Source: Trissonchulus latispiculum
Lineage: Eukaryota > Nematoda > Enoplea > Enoplida > Ironidae
Direction: 5' to 3'
DNA: 64,000 nucleotides
Assembly (NCBI GenBank): GCA_030248195.1
Contig: JASAND010028258.1
Location: forward strand, 1-64,000
The notes beneath the pieces were generated by a model. That model searched no databases, was not told the DNA's origin, and was given only the letters and a program-made list of their open reading frames with translations. Below, in pieces: positions 10,422-22,213 of this stretch (position 1 is its first letter; each line of letters starts with the position of its first letter). A program made the translations under genes and the position numbers.

Positions 10422-13400
10422 AATAATAATAACTAGCGCTACTGCAAGAATGTGTTGCCCACTACAACGTTTTTCTGTTTATTTTTCTGCCGTAACTTTC
10501 GCTAGACGCAGTTTCAGAAAATGTTGCAAGAAGGAAAGTTGCTCAGCTCGACGAGCTCTTTCGTTTGAGTACCATATCGACCACGTTTGCAGAAATTTTT
10601 CAAAATCCGGAATTTTCCAGAGCGAATATCTCCAAATCCGTAAATTTCCCGGAAATTTCGATTTCAGCTTCGAAATCAGCGTGGTCGAATTACCTAATGA
10701 CCAACGTTTGAGGGAAATCGGAGGCAAAAAATTTTTTGGTCCAAAATCCGGATTTTCGTGAATTCCCGGATTTTCAGTTTTTCGGACATAACTTTCGCTA
10801 GACGCATTTTCGGAAAATGTCGCAAGAAGGAAAGTTGTTCAGCTCGACGAGCTCTTTCATTTGAGTACCATATCGACCACTTTTTGAGAATTTTTTCAAA
10901 ATCCGGAATTTTCCGGGTCGAATATGTCGAAATCCGGAAATTTTCCGGAAATTTCGATTTCAGTTTCGAAATCAGCGTGGTCGAGTTACCCTATGACCAA
11001 CTTTTGAGCGAAATCGGAGACAAAAATTTTTGACCAAATTTTGGATTTTGAAATTTCGCCTTGGTCCCCCCTTACCAACCGAAAAATTCCGGGATCCGTC
11101 ATTCCCGGAATCCGGAAGGTATCGGAGCCATCTTGCTTCCCGGAGATGTCCCAGTCAAGGGCTTCAAAATGAGGTATCAACCACCCCTGTACCCCTTCCC
11201 AATCTCGAGATCTAGGGGGGGGACAGACGGATAATAATAATAATAATAATAAGTCAAAAGGCATCAAGTGGTTCCCGCCCGACATTTTCCCCGAGCACTT
11301 GGGCTTTTCTGTGATTAGACTTGTTTTCAGGCTTTGCCACTATTACAACTTTTTATCTGCGCAACGAGAGCTTTCGATTGATACCAGAGATCAACATTAA
11401 CCGACAACTTTTTATTTTGACCGATTCTGACAGTTTTTGGCCATTTTTGACCCCTTTGAGGCCTCGTAACTCATTTGCCCTACATTTTGGTGCGTTGGCC
11501 CTATTACAACTTTTTATCCACGCAACGAGAGCTTTCGAATGACACCGGTATCAGCCGTATCTGACAATTTTCAATTTTGGCCCATTTTGACCGTTTCTGG
11601 CTATTTTTGATCCCTTTGGAGCCCCGTAACTCATTTTTCCTACATTTTGACGCTTTATCCCTATTACAACTTTTTACCTACGCAACGAGAGCTTTCGAAT
11701 GATACCCATATTGGGGGGGGGTTTCCGGCACTTTCAATTTTGGCCCATTTTGACCGTTTCTGGCCATTTTTGACCCCTTTGGAGCCCCGTAACTCAATTT
11801 TCCTACATTTTGACGTTTATCCCTATTACAACTTTTTACCTACGCAACGAGAGCTTTCGAATGATACCCATATTGGGGGGTTTTCGTCACTTTCAATTTT
11901 GACCATTTGCAGCATCACCGTGTCGAGTACTTGCGAATTGTGTGACACTATGGTACCCAGGTGCCCGGAGGGTCTTCCCGCATCGGGTGCCACCCTACAT
12001 GCCAAATTTCAGGCCAACTAGGTGACTCTAGCTCGAGATAAAAGCGGAAAACCCCTTCAAACGGCCGTTTTGGCCGTTTTTGGCCATTTTTGACCCTTTT
12101 TCGCCTTATAACTAAAAATGGGTACATTTTCAGGCCTTGACCCAATTACAACTTTTTCATGGCTCGACGAGAGCTTTCGAATGATACCAAAATTAGCTCA
12201 TTTGGACAACTTTTTTATTTTACTCATTTTTACTCACGGGGGTGCTCCGGGAGCACCTCTGCACCCCCGGGGCTCCCCGCGCTTCCGGGAGTAGTTCAAG
12301 TCAAGACCTTCAAAATGAGGTATCAGCCACCTCTCCATCCCTTTCCAATCTCGAGATAGAGGGGGGGTACACGAAAATGTGAACAATAATAAGAATAAGA
12401 ATAAGTCAAAAGGCATCAAGTGGTTCCCGCCCGTCATTTTTCCGTTTATATACAAAATGGTTTCATTTATAGGAAAAGTATTGCGATTGAGCCTTTTGCG
12501 TCTATAACAACTTTTTATCAGCGAGACCTTTCGAATGACACCGGTATCAACCGGATCCGACAATTTTCTATTTTGACCCATTTTGACCGATTTTGGCCAT
12601 TTTTGGCCCATTTATGGCTCTGTAACTCATTTTTCCGACATTTTTAAGCTTTGGCCCTATTACAACTTTTTATCTACGCAACGAGAGCTTTCGAATGATA
12701 CCCATATCGACCCAATTGGACAACTTTCAATTTTGACCCATTTTGACCGGTTCTGGTCATTTTTTGACCCCTTTGAGGCCCCGTAACTCATTTTTCCTAC
12801 ATTTTGGCGCTTTACGCCTATTACAACTTTTTACCTACGCAACGAGAGCTTTCGAATGATACCCATATTGGGAGGTTTTCGACAACTTTTATTTTTGACC
12901 CATTTTGACCGGTTTTGACCATTTTTGACCCCTTTGAGGCTCCGTAACTCATTTTTCCTACATTTTGACGCCTTGGCCCTATTACAACTTTTTATCCACG
13001 CAACGAGAGCTTTCGAATGACACCCATATTGGGGGGTTTCCGTCACTTTCAATTTTCACGATTTGCAGCATCACCGTATCGAGTAATTGCTAATTGCGTG
13101 ACACTATGGAACCCAGGTGCCTGGAGGGTCTTCCCGCTTCGGGTGCCACCCTACATGCCAAATTTCAGGCCAACTAGTTGACTCTAGCTCGAGATAAAGG
13201 CGGAAAACCCCTTCAAACGGCCGTTTTGGCCGTTTTTGGTCATTTTTGACCCTTTTTCGCCTCATAACTAAACATGAGTACATTTTCAGGCCTTGACCCA
13301 ATTACAACTTTTTCATGGCTCGATGAGAGCTTTCAAATGATACCAAAATTAGCTCATTTGGACAACTTTTTTATTTTACTCATTTTTACTCACGGGGGTG

Positions 13401-14521
13401 CCCCGGGAGCACCTCTGCTCCCCCGGGGCTCCCCACGCTTCCGGGAGCAGTTCAAGTCAAGACCTTCAAAATGAGGTATCAACCACCTCTCTACCCCCTC
13501 CCAATCTCGAGATAGAGGGGGGGTACACGAAATTGTGGACAATAATAAGAATAAATCCTACCGGCATCAACGGGTTGTCGCGCATTTTCCTCTTATTCCT
13601 CTGTGCTTATATTGGCTCGGGCTAAAACTCAGTTTTGGAACATTTTCAGACTTTGACCCTATCACAACTTTTTCCCTACTCGCTGAGAGCTTTCGAATAA
13701 GTACTATATTGACAACTTTTAGGACAATTTTTAAAATTCCGGTTTTTCCGGGAATTCCCGGATTTTCAGTTTTTCGGCCGTAATTTTCGCTGGACGCATT
13801 TCCGGAAAATGTCGCAAGAAGGAAAGTTGCTCAGCTCGACGAGTTCTTTCATTTGAGTACCATATCGACCACTTTCGGAAAAATTTTTCAAAATCCGGAA
13901 TTTTCCGGGCCAAATATCTCGAAATCCGGAAATTTTCCGGAAATTTCGATTTCAGTTTCGAAATCAGCGTGGTCGACTTACCCTATGACCAACTTTTAAG
14001 CAAAATCCGAGATAAAAAATTTTTAAGTCCAAAATCCGGGTTTTCGTGAATTCCCGGATTTTCAGTATTTCGGTTATAACTTTCGCTAGACGCATTTCCG
14101 GAAAATGTCGCAAGAAGGAAAGTTGCTCAGCTCGACGAGCTCTTTCATTTGAGTACCATATCGACTACTTTTGAAGAAATTTTTCAAAATCCGAAATTTT
14201 CCGGTGCGAATATCTCGAAATCCGGAAATTTTCCGGAAATTTCGATTTCAGTTTCGAAATCAGCGTGGTCGACTTACCCTATGACCAACTTTTAAGCGAA
14301 ATCGGAGACAAAAAATTTTTAAGTTTCCCTTGGTCCCCCCTTACCATTTTTAAAAATTCCGGGAGCCGCCATTCCCGGAATCCGGGAGATATCGGGCTAC
14401 CCCCACTTCCGGTACCACTTCAGGTCACCCTACAACTATGGTGAAAATTTCAGCCCGATCGGTCCAGCCAATCTCGAGAAAAAGGGGGGGGACAAGATTG
14501 TTTACCGATATAATAAATAAA

Positions 14522-15423
14522 CTAGCGAAGTAGCGAGAATGGGTTGCCGCTGCATTTTCCGTTTATAGATGGCTATATCTCCCCAAAGAGGCACCTTTGT
14601 GACCCAGTATAGTCTGATTCGTGTAGTGCGTATCGAGAGCTCTCAATAGAGTACCATATTGACCATATTTAGAGTTGTTTAGATTTTTGGTCATTTTGGT
14701 AGATTTTGCCCATTTTTGACCCCTTTGAAGCTCCGTAACTCAATTTTCGTACATTTTGACGACTCGGCCCTATTACAACTTTTAATCCACTCACCTAGAG
14801 CTTTCGAATGAGCCCCATATTGGGCGGTTTCCGATACTTTTAATTTTGAGCCATTTTGTCCGATTTTGCCCATTTTTGACCTTTTTGAAGCTCCGTAACT
14901 CAATTTTCGTACATTTTGACGACTCGGCCCTATTACAACTTTTAATCCACTCACCTAGAGCTTTCGAATGAGCCCCATATTGGGCGGTTTCCGATACTTT
15001 CAATTTTGAGCCATTTTGTCCGATTTTGCCCATTTTTGACCTCTTTGAAGCTCCGTAACTCAATTTTCGTACATTTTGACGACTCGGCCCTATTACAACT
15101 TTTAATCCACTCACCTAGACCTTTCGAATGAGCCCCATATTGGGCGGTTTCCGATGCTTTCAATTTTGAGCCATTTGCAGCATCACCGTATCGAGTACTT
15201 TCGCATACCGCAACGGGGGGAGCCCCCCGTGCTTCAGTCAACACTTCACCCCACCCCCAACCCCCACCTCAAATTTCAGCCCAATCGGTCAACCCTAGCA
15301 AAAGTTAGAGGGGGGGGACAGGTGTGGGCACGAGATGAATAATAAATAATAATAATAATAATAATAATAAACGGACATACCCAGATGAAAGGGTTGCCTT
15401 TTTTGTGTAAAAAGCGGCAACCC
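14522..15423 (+). mobile_element. Nested element E9 (class b) with a class-d-like body
   Basis: Lead and key are class b (GGGTTGCCGC at 14541-14550), as are the last 200 bp and the rear (GCGGCAACCC at 15414-15423). The middle is instead three tandem modules of about 162 bp of the GAGCTTTCGAATGAGCCCCATATTGGGCGG type, like the class-d body. Ends are conserved while the interior is swapped. Confidence 0.8.
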
Positions 15424-15429
15424 AATAAA

Positions 15430-16445
15430 TCCTACCGGCATCAACGGGTTGTCGCAGCCATTTTCCTCTTATCTAAAGGGTCAAAACTCAGTTTTGGTAC
15501 ATTTTCAAAACTTGGTTCTATTACAAATTTTTTTCCTACTCGTTGAGGGCTTTCAGATGAGTACCATATCGACTACTTTTGAGACAATTTTTGAAAATTC
15601 GGGTTTTCCGGGAGTTACCGGATTTTTAGTTTTTCGGTTATAACTTTCGCTAGGCGGATTTCCGGAAGATCCCGCAAGCAGGAAACTTGTTCAGCTCGAC
15701 GAGCTCTTTCATCTGAGCCCCATATCGACCACTTTCGGAGAAATTTTTCAAAATCCGGAATTTTCCGGATCGAATATCTCGAAATCCGTAAATTTTCCGG
15801 AAATTTCTATTTCAGTTTCGAAATCAGCGTGGTCGACTTACCCTATGACAACCTTTTAAGCAAAATCGGAGACAAAAAATTTTTAAGTCCAAAATCCGGG
15901 TTTTCGTGAATTCCTGGATTTTCAGTTTTTCGGCTATAACTTTCGCTAGACACATTTCCGGAAAATGTCGCAAGAAGGAAAGTTGTTCAGCTCGGCGAGC
16001 TCTTTCATTTGAGTACCATATCGACCACTTTTGGAGAAATTTTTCAAAATCCGGAATTTTCCGGGTCGAATATCTCGAAATCCGGAAATTTTCCGGAAAT
16101 TTCGATTTGAGTTTCGAAATCAGCGTGGTCGACTTACCCTATGACCAACTTTCAAGCAAAATCGGAGACAAAAAATTTTTACGTTTCCCTTGGTCCCCCC
16201 TTACGATTTTTAAAATTCCGGGATTCGCCATTCCCGGAATCCGGGAGATATCGGGATGCCCTTACAAACGGGAGCACTTCAGGTCACCCTACAACTATGG
16301 TGAGAATTTCAGCCCGATCGGTCCAGCCAATCTCGAGAAAAAGGGGGGGGACACAAATGTTGACCGGAATAATAAATAAATAAATAAATAAAGAAACTTA
16401 GCCATAACAAAGGGTTGTCTTTTTTTTAAAAAAATGCGACAACCC
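15430..16445 (+). mobile_element. Nested element E10 (class c), uninterrupted
   Basis: Lead TCCTACCGGCATCAAC, key GGGTTGTCGCA (15446-15456), G-tract and ACA near 16345, (AATAA)n at about 16369-16392, rear GAAACTTAGCCATAAC closing with TGCGACAACCC (16435-16445). About 1.02 kb. Confidence 0.82.
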
Positions 16446-16585
16446 AATAAATAAATAAAGAAACTTTCCCATAACAAAGGGTTGTCTTTTTTTAAAAAAA
16501 ATGCGACAACCCAATAATAAGAATAAGAATAATAAACATGTCCAGAACATAGGGTTCCAAACCCTTTGGAAAAGGGCGGGAACCC

Positions 16586-16633
<48 letters not shown>

Positions 16634-17658
16634 CATGTCCAAAACATAGGGTTCCAAACCCTTTGGAAAAGGGCGGGAACCCAATAATAATAATAAGCAC
16701 AGACCAATAACAAAGTGTTGCCCATTCCTTTGGAAAAGTGGGCAACACAATAAGAATAAACAGACAGTAGAAAGGGTTGCCCTCTTCCTTTGGAAAGGTG
16801 GGCAACACAATAAATCCTACCGGCATCAACGGGTTGTCGCAGCCATTTTCCTCTTATCTACCGGGCCAAAACTCAATTTTGGCACATTTGCAAGCTTTGG
16901 TGTTATTGCAACTTTTTTCCAACTCGCTTAGAGCTTTCGAATGACGTCAATATGAATGCAATTAGTCAACTTTAAATTTTGACCATTTTTGCAGCATCAG
17001 TGTATCGAGGATCAAAACGCAATTTTGGTACATTTTCAAGATTTGTCCCTATTACAACTTTTTCTCAGCTCAATGAGAGCATTCGAATGATACCAATATT
17101 GCCCCGATCCGACAACTCCCAATTTTGACCATATTTGGAAAATGGTTGCCCATAAAAGGGCAGTTGGGATAAGAGATCTTCGATGATTATTGCTAAACGT
17201 TATTTAATACAGCCTCTTAAAAGGTATTCTAGCAAATCCAGCAGCTAAACTTGACTAACAAGGTCAAAATCTCTTATATTAGGCGTTTCTGGGCAGTTTG
17301 CTCACTTTTGCGGTCTCCAACAGTGTAACTTTTGGCCATATCTCGAGATCCGTAAGGGTTGGGAAAATTTCGATTGCAGATTTGGAATCCACGTCCCCGG
17401 GTTACCCTATGACCAACTTTTGAGCCAAATCGGAGACAAAAAATTTTTGACCATTTTTTAGAATCGCCTTGGTCCACCCTTACGATTTTAAAAATTCCGG
17501 GAGCCGCCATTCCCGGAATCCGGGACATATCGGGCTGCCCCCACTTCCGGTACCACTTCACCCCACCCCCAAGTGAAACTGATAATTTCAGCCCGATCGG
17601 TCCAGCCAATCTCGAGAAAAAGGGGGGGGACAAAGTGTTGACCGGAATAATAAATAAA

Positions 17659-18556
17659 CTAGCGAAGTTGCGAGAATGGGTTGCCGCGGCATTTTCCCTT
17701 TGGGACGGATTTTCAGAAGAATGCAACAGTATTTTGGTCGTAATTTTCGCTACACGCATTTCCCGAAAATGCCGCAAGCAGAAAAGTTGTTCAGCTCGAC
17801 GAGCTCTTTCATTTGAGTACCATATTGACCACATTTGAAGAAATTTTTTAAAATCCGGGTTTTCGTGAATTCCCGGATTTTCAGTTTTTCGGCTGTAACT
17901 TTCGCTAGACGCATTTCCGGAAAATGCTGCAAGCAGAAAAGTTGTTTAGCTCGACGAGCTCTTTCATTTGAGTACCATATTGACCACTTTTGAAGAACTT
18001 TTTGAAAATCCGGGTTTTCGTGAATTCCCGGTTTTTCAGTTTTTCGGCTGTAACTTTCGGTAGGCGCATTTCCGGAAAATGTCGCAATAAGGAAAGTTGC
18101 TCAGCTCGACGAGCTCTTTCATTTAAGTACCATATCGACCACTTTCGGAAAAATTTTTCAAAATCCGGAATTTTCCGGGTCCAATATCTCGAAATCCGTA
18201 AATTTTCCGGAAATTTCGATTTCAGTTTCGAAATCAGCGCTATCGAATTACCCTATGCCCAACTTTTAAGCGAAATCGGGGACAAAAAATTTTTACGTTT
18301 CCCTTGGTCCCCCCTTACCATTTTAAAAAATTCCGGGAGTCGCCATTCCCGGAATCCGGGAAATACCGGACTGTCCGCGCTTCAGTCAACACTTCACCCC
18401 ACCCCAAACCTCCACTGAAAATTTCAGCCCAATCGGTCCACCCAATCAAAAGTTAGAGGGGGGGGACAGGGGGTGGTAACGAGATGAATAATAAATAATA
18501 ATAAACGGACATACCCAGATGAAAGGGTTGCCTTTTTGTGTAAAAAGCGGCAACCC
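17659..18556 (+). mobile_element. Nested element E12 (class b)
   Basis: Key GGGTTGCCGC at 17678-17687, closing arm GCGGCAACCC at 18547-18556, length 898 bp. By eye essentially identical to E14, exactly 1859 bp downstream. Confidence 0.82.
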
Positions 18557-18562
18557 AATAAA

Positions 18563-20482
18563 TCCTACCGGCATCAACGGGTTGTCGCAGCCATTTTCCC
18601 CTTATCTAAAGGGTCAAAACTCAGTTTTGGTGCATTTTCAAAACTTGGTTCTATTACAAATTCTTTCCTACTCGTTGAGGGCTTTCAGATGAATACCATA
18701 TCGACTACTTTTGAGATAATTTTTTAAAATTCGGGTTTTCCGGGAATTACCGGATTTTTAGTTTTTCGGTTATAACTTTCGCTAGGCGGATTTCCGGAAG
18801 ATCCCGCAAGCAGGAGACTTGTTCAGCTCGACGAGCTCTTTCATTTGAGCCCCATATCGACCACTTTCGGAGAAATTTTTCAAAATCCGGAATTTTCCGG
18901 ATCGAATATATATCTCGAAATCCGTAAATTTTCCGGAAATTTCGATTTCAGTTTCGAAATCAGCGTGGTCGACTTACCCTATGACAACCTTTTAAGCAAA
19001 ATCGGAGACAAAAACATTTTTTAGTCCAAAATCCGGGTTTTCGTGAATTCGCGGATTTTCAGTTTTTCGGCTATAACTTTCGCTAGACACATTTCCGGAA
19101 AATGTCGCAAGAAGAAAAGTTGTTCAGCTCGGCGAGCTCTTTCATTTGAGTACCATATCGACCACTTTTGGAGAAATTTTTCAAAATCCGGAATTTTCCG
19201 GGTCGAATATCTCGAAATCCGGAAATTTTCCGGAAATTTCGATTTCAGTTTCGAAATCAGCGTGGTCGACTTACCCTATGACCAACTTTTAAGCAAAATC
19301 GGAGACAAAAAATTTTTACGTTTCCCTTGGTCCCCCCTTACGATTTTTAAAATTCCGGGATTCGCCATTCCCGGAATCCGGGAGATATCGGGATGCCCTT
19401 GCAAACGGGAGCACTTCAGGTCACCCTACAACTATGGTGAGAATTTCAGCCCGATCGGTCCAGCCAATCTCGAGAAAAAGGGGGGGGACACAAATGTTGA
19501 CCGGAATAATAAATAAACTAGCGAAGTTGCGAGAATGGGTTGCCGCGGCATTTTCCCTTTGGGACGGATTTTCAGAAGAATGCAACAGTATTTTGGTCGT
19601 AATTTTCGCTACACGCATTTCCCGAAAATGCCGCAAGCAGAAAAGTTGTTCAGCTCGACGAGCTCTTTCATTTGAGTACCATATTGACCACATTTGAAGA
19701 AATTTTTTAAAATCCGGGTTTTCGTGAATTCCCGGATTTTCAGTTTTTCGGCTGTAACTTTCGCTAGACGCATTTCCGGAAAATGCTGCAAGCAGAAAAG
19801 TTGTTTAGCTCGACGAGCTCTTTCATTTGAGTACCATATTGACCACTTTTGAAGAACTTTTTGAAAATCCGGGTTTTCGTGAATTCCCGGTTTTTCAGTT
19901 TTTCGGCTGTAACTTTCGGTAGGCGCATTTCCGGAAAATGTCGCAATAAGGAAAGTTGCTCAGCTCGACGAGCTCTTTCATTTAAGTACCATATCGACCA
20001 CTTTCGGAAAAATTTTTCAAAATCCGGAATTTTCCGGGTCCAATATCTCGAAATCCGTAAATTTTCCGGAAATTTCGATTTCAGTTTCGAAATCAGCGCT
20101 ATCGAATTACCCTATGCCCAACTTTTAAGCGAAATCGGGGACAAAAAATTTTTACGTTTCCCTTGGTCCCCCCTTACCATTTTAAAAAATTCCGGGAGTC
20201 GCCATTCCCGGAATCCGGGAAATACCGGACTGTCCGCGCTTCAGTCAACACTTCACCCCACCCCAAACCTCCACTGAAAATTTCAGCCCAATCGGTCCAC
20301 CCAATCAAAAGTTAGAGGGGGGGGACAGGGGGTGGTAACGAGATGAATAATAAATAATAATAAACGGACATACCCAGATGAAAGGGTTGCCTTTTTGTGT
20401 AAAAAGCGGCAACCCAATAAATAAATAAAGAAACTTAGCCATATCAAAGGGTTGTCTTTTTTTTAAAAAAATGCGACAACCC
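18563..20482 (+). mobile_element. Nested element E13 (class c)
   Basis: Front 18563-19517 with key GGGTTGTCGCA at 18579-18589. The rear (GAAACTTAGCCATATC) closes at 20472-20482. E14 is inside its (AATAA)n. The front closely resembles E10's. Confidence 0.8.
19518..20415 (+). mobile_element. Nested element E14 (class b), near-twin of E12
   Basis: Key GGGTTGCCGC at 19537-19546, closing arm GCGGCAACCC at 20406-20415, length 898 bp, the same as E12. Little or no divergence means recent movement, duplication or gene conversion. Confidence 0.82.
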
Positions 20483-20641
20483 AATAAATAAATAAAGAAA
20501 CTTAGCCATATCAAAGGGTTGTCTTTTTTTAAAAAAAATGCGACAACCCAATAAGAATAATAATAATAATAATAATAATAATAAACAGACAGTAGAAAGG
20601 GTTGCCCTCTTCCTTTGGAAAGGTGGGCAACACAATAATAA

Positions 20642-22120
20642 CAAGCTAAATTGGCATGAATGGTTTGCCGCCGCTTCCTTCATTAGGCAGGTCATTTTCT
20701 AGGGTCGATTTTCGGTCAAATGGGGGATAAAGAGTATTTTCTGTGTTGTTTTCTGAAATTGTTGCCCTTAAAGGGGTAGTTGGGATAAGGTATATATATA
20801 TATATTCCCTGGAAATGGTTGCCCTTGGAAGGGCAGTTGGGATAAGGAACTTTCCTGGAAATGGTTGCCCTTAATGGGGCAGTTGGGATAAGGAATGTTT
20901 CTGGAAATGGTTGCCCTTAAAGGGGCAGTTGGGATAAGGAATGTTTCTGGAATTCGGTTGCCCTTAAAGGGGCAGTTGGGATAAGCAGTTCTTAGCTTAA
21001 AGACACTTTACAGTTTAACAAACGTTCTTCTTGCTAACGTAATCAAATTGCAAAGCAAGTCGGAGAATATGCACAAATCCTTTTTTAGAGTACCTGCTGC
21101 AAATTAAGCATGACTGCCTTTGGTCATATCTCCAAAGCCACAACTTCTTTAAAACGTTTGATTGTGCGTATAAAATCTACGTTCTCGACCTCCCCTTGGG
21201 CCAACGTTTCGTCCAAATTTTAGACAAAAGGCTTTTAACCCGTACATCTGAAAATGGTTGCCCTTAAAAGGGCATTTGGGATAAGGAATTTTCGATTACT
21301 ACAAGTTGCTTGATACACCCTCTTAAAGGGTGTCCTAGCATATCCACCAGCTCAAATTGACTAACAAGTTAAAAACACAGATATTAGGCGTTTCTGGGCG
21401 GTTTGCTCACTTTTGCGGACTCCAACAGCGTAGCATTTGGCCATATCTCGAGATCCACGGGAACTAGAAACATTTCGATTGCAGATTTGGAATCTGCGTC
21501 CCCGAATTACCCTATGACCGACTTTTCAACCAAATCGGACATTAAACGTTTTTATCCATTTTTGACACCTTCACCTGAAAATGGTTGCCCATAAAAGGGC
21601 AGTTGGGATAAGAAATTTTCTACTAAATATTGCTGAAAGTTACTTTACACTTCTTTTTAAAGGGTGCCCTAGCAAATCCACCGGGCTAAACTTGACTAAT
21701 CAGTTCAAAAAAACACAGATATTAGGCGTTTCTGGGCAGTTTGCTCACTTTTGCGGTCTCCAACAGTGTAACTTTTGGCCATATCTCGAGATTCACAAAC
21801 GCTAGAAAAATTTCGATTGCAGATTTGGAATCTGCGTCCCCGAATTACCCTAGGACTGACTTTTCAACCAAATCGGAGACAAAAAGTTTTCGACCATTTT
21901 TGAGAATCGCCTTGCCAGAGAACCAGAACCCCCCTCTAAACAAGAACCATTTTAAAAAATTAAATTCCCTGCCCTGGTCGACTGGGTGGGTCTAGAGCGA
22001 TGAAATTAAAATGGGCCAGGTTTGGGACCAACCCCCACATACCCACAAAATTTCAGCTCCGGGCGTTGAGCCTAGCTTGAGTTAATAGGGGGGGACAAGA
22101 AGAAGAAGAAGAAGAAGAAG

Positions 22121-22151
<31 letters not shown>

Positions 22152-22199
22152 CGACGAGAATAAGGGTTTGCCCTTTTCCTTCGGAAGTAGCGGCAAACC
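20642..22199 (+). mobile_element. Nested element E15 (class e), uninterrupted
   Basis: The only class-e element. Lead CAAGCTAAATTGGCATGAAT, key GGTTTGCCGC (20662-20671). The front includes about five tandem 47-bp GGTTGCCC...GGGATAAGG units (20758-20985), then two copies of the long class-a2-type module. It ends in a G-tract, (GAA)n and (AAT)n near 22090-22149. The rear (lead CACGACGAGAATAAGG) closes with GCGGCAAACC at 22190-22199. The rear arm differs from class b's by one extra A, matched by an extra T in the opening key. Confidence 0.8.
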
Positions 22200-22213
22200 A
22201 ATAATAATAATAA

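Larger units (their letters stand above)
13556..16512 (+). mobile_element. Nested element E8 (class c)
   Basis: Front 13556-14521 begins TCCTACCGGCATCAAC with key GGGTTGTCGC (13572-13581). The rear (lead GAAACTTTCCCATAAC) closes with TGCGACAACCC at 16502-16512. E9 and E10 are inside its (AATAA)n block. Confidence 0.8.
12405..16585 (+). mobile_element. Nested element E7 (class d)
   Basis: Front 12405-13555 with key GGTTCCCGCCC at 12422-12432; closing arm GGGCGGGAACCC at 16574-16585. Inserted into E6's AAT block. The body ends in the same 3' module as E6 (CTCACGGGGGTGC...CTCGAGATAGAGG), with a few differences from it. Confidence 0.8.
11253..16682 (+). mobile_element. Nested element E6 (class d)
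   Basis: Front 11253-12404 begins GTCAAAAGGCATCAAGT with key GGTTCCCGCCC (11270-11280). The body is a run of modules of about 161 bp centred on GAGAGCTTTCGAATGATACC. The rear (lead CATGTCCAAAACATAG) closes with GGGCGGGAACCC at 16671-16682. Confidence 0.8.
10433..16748 (+). mobile_element. Nested element E5 (class a1)
   Basis: Front 10433-11252 (lead CTAGCGCTACTGCAAGAA, key 10451-10462) ends in GGGGGGGACAGACGG and an AAT block. The rear starting GCACAGACCAATAAC at 16696 closes at 16738-16748. E6 to E10 lie inside. Confidence 0.8.
7181..16808 (+). mobile_element. Nested element E2 (class a2)
   Basis: Front 7181-8595 starts CTAGCGACTGCGAGAG with key TGTGTTGCCCAC at 7197-7208. The rear 16761-16808 has the same CAGACAGTAGAAAGGG lead as E1 and closes with GTGGGCAACAC at 16798-16808. 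Both a2 rears pair with fronts of the GGTTGCCC-module body type, while a1 rears pair with CTAGCGCTAC fronts, so pairing is specific below the level of the key. Everything from 8596 to 16748 is inserted in its AAT block. Confidence 0.78.
16815..20549 (+). mobile_element. Nested element E11 (class c)
   Basis: Front 16815-17658 with key GGGTTGTCGCA at 16831-16841; closing arm TGCGACAACCC at 20539-20549. It lies in E1's block but outside E2, having landed just after E2's closing arm. It holds E12 to E14. Its body contains a GGTTGCCC...GGGCAGTTGGG module (about 17147) otherwise typical of class a2 and e. Confidence 0.78.
5951..20633 (+). mobile_element. Nested element E1 (class a2), front cut by the gypsy insertion
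   Basis: The rear (about 20586-20633) begins CAGACAGTAGAAAGGG and ends with the class-a closing arm GTGGGCAACAC (20623-20633). No opening key is left for it. The visible front (5951-7180) is of the same body type as E2, with GGTTGCCC...GGGCAGTTGGG modules, so its key probably lies left of the gypsy element. E2, E11 and everything inside them sit in its AAT block (starting about 7163). Confidence 0.65.
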
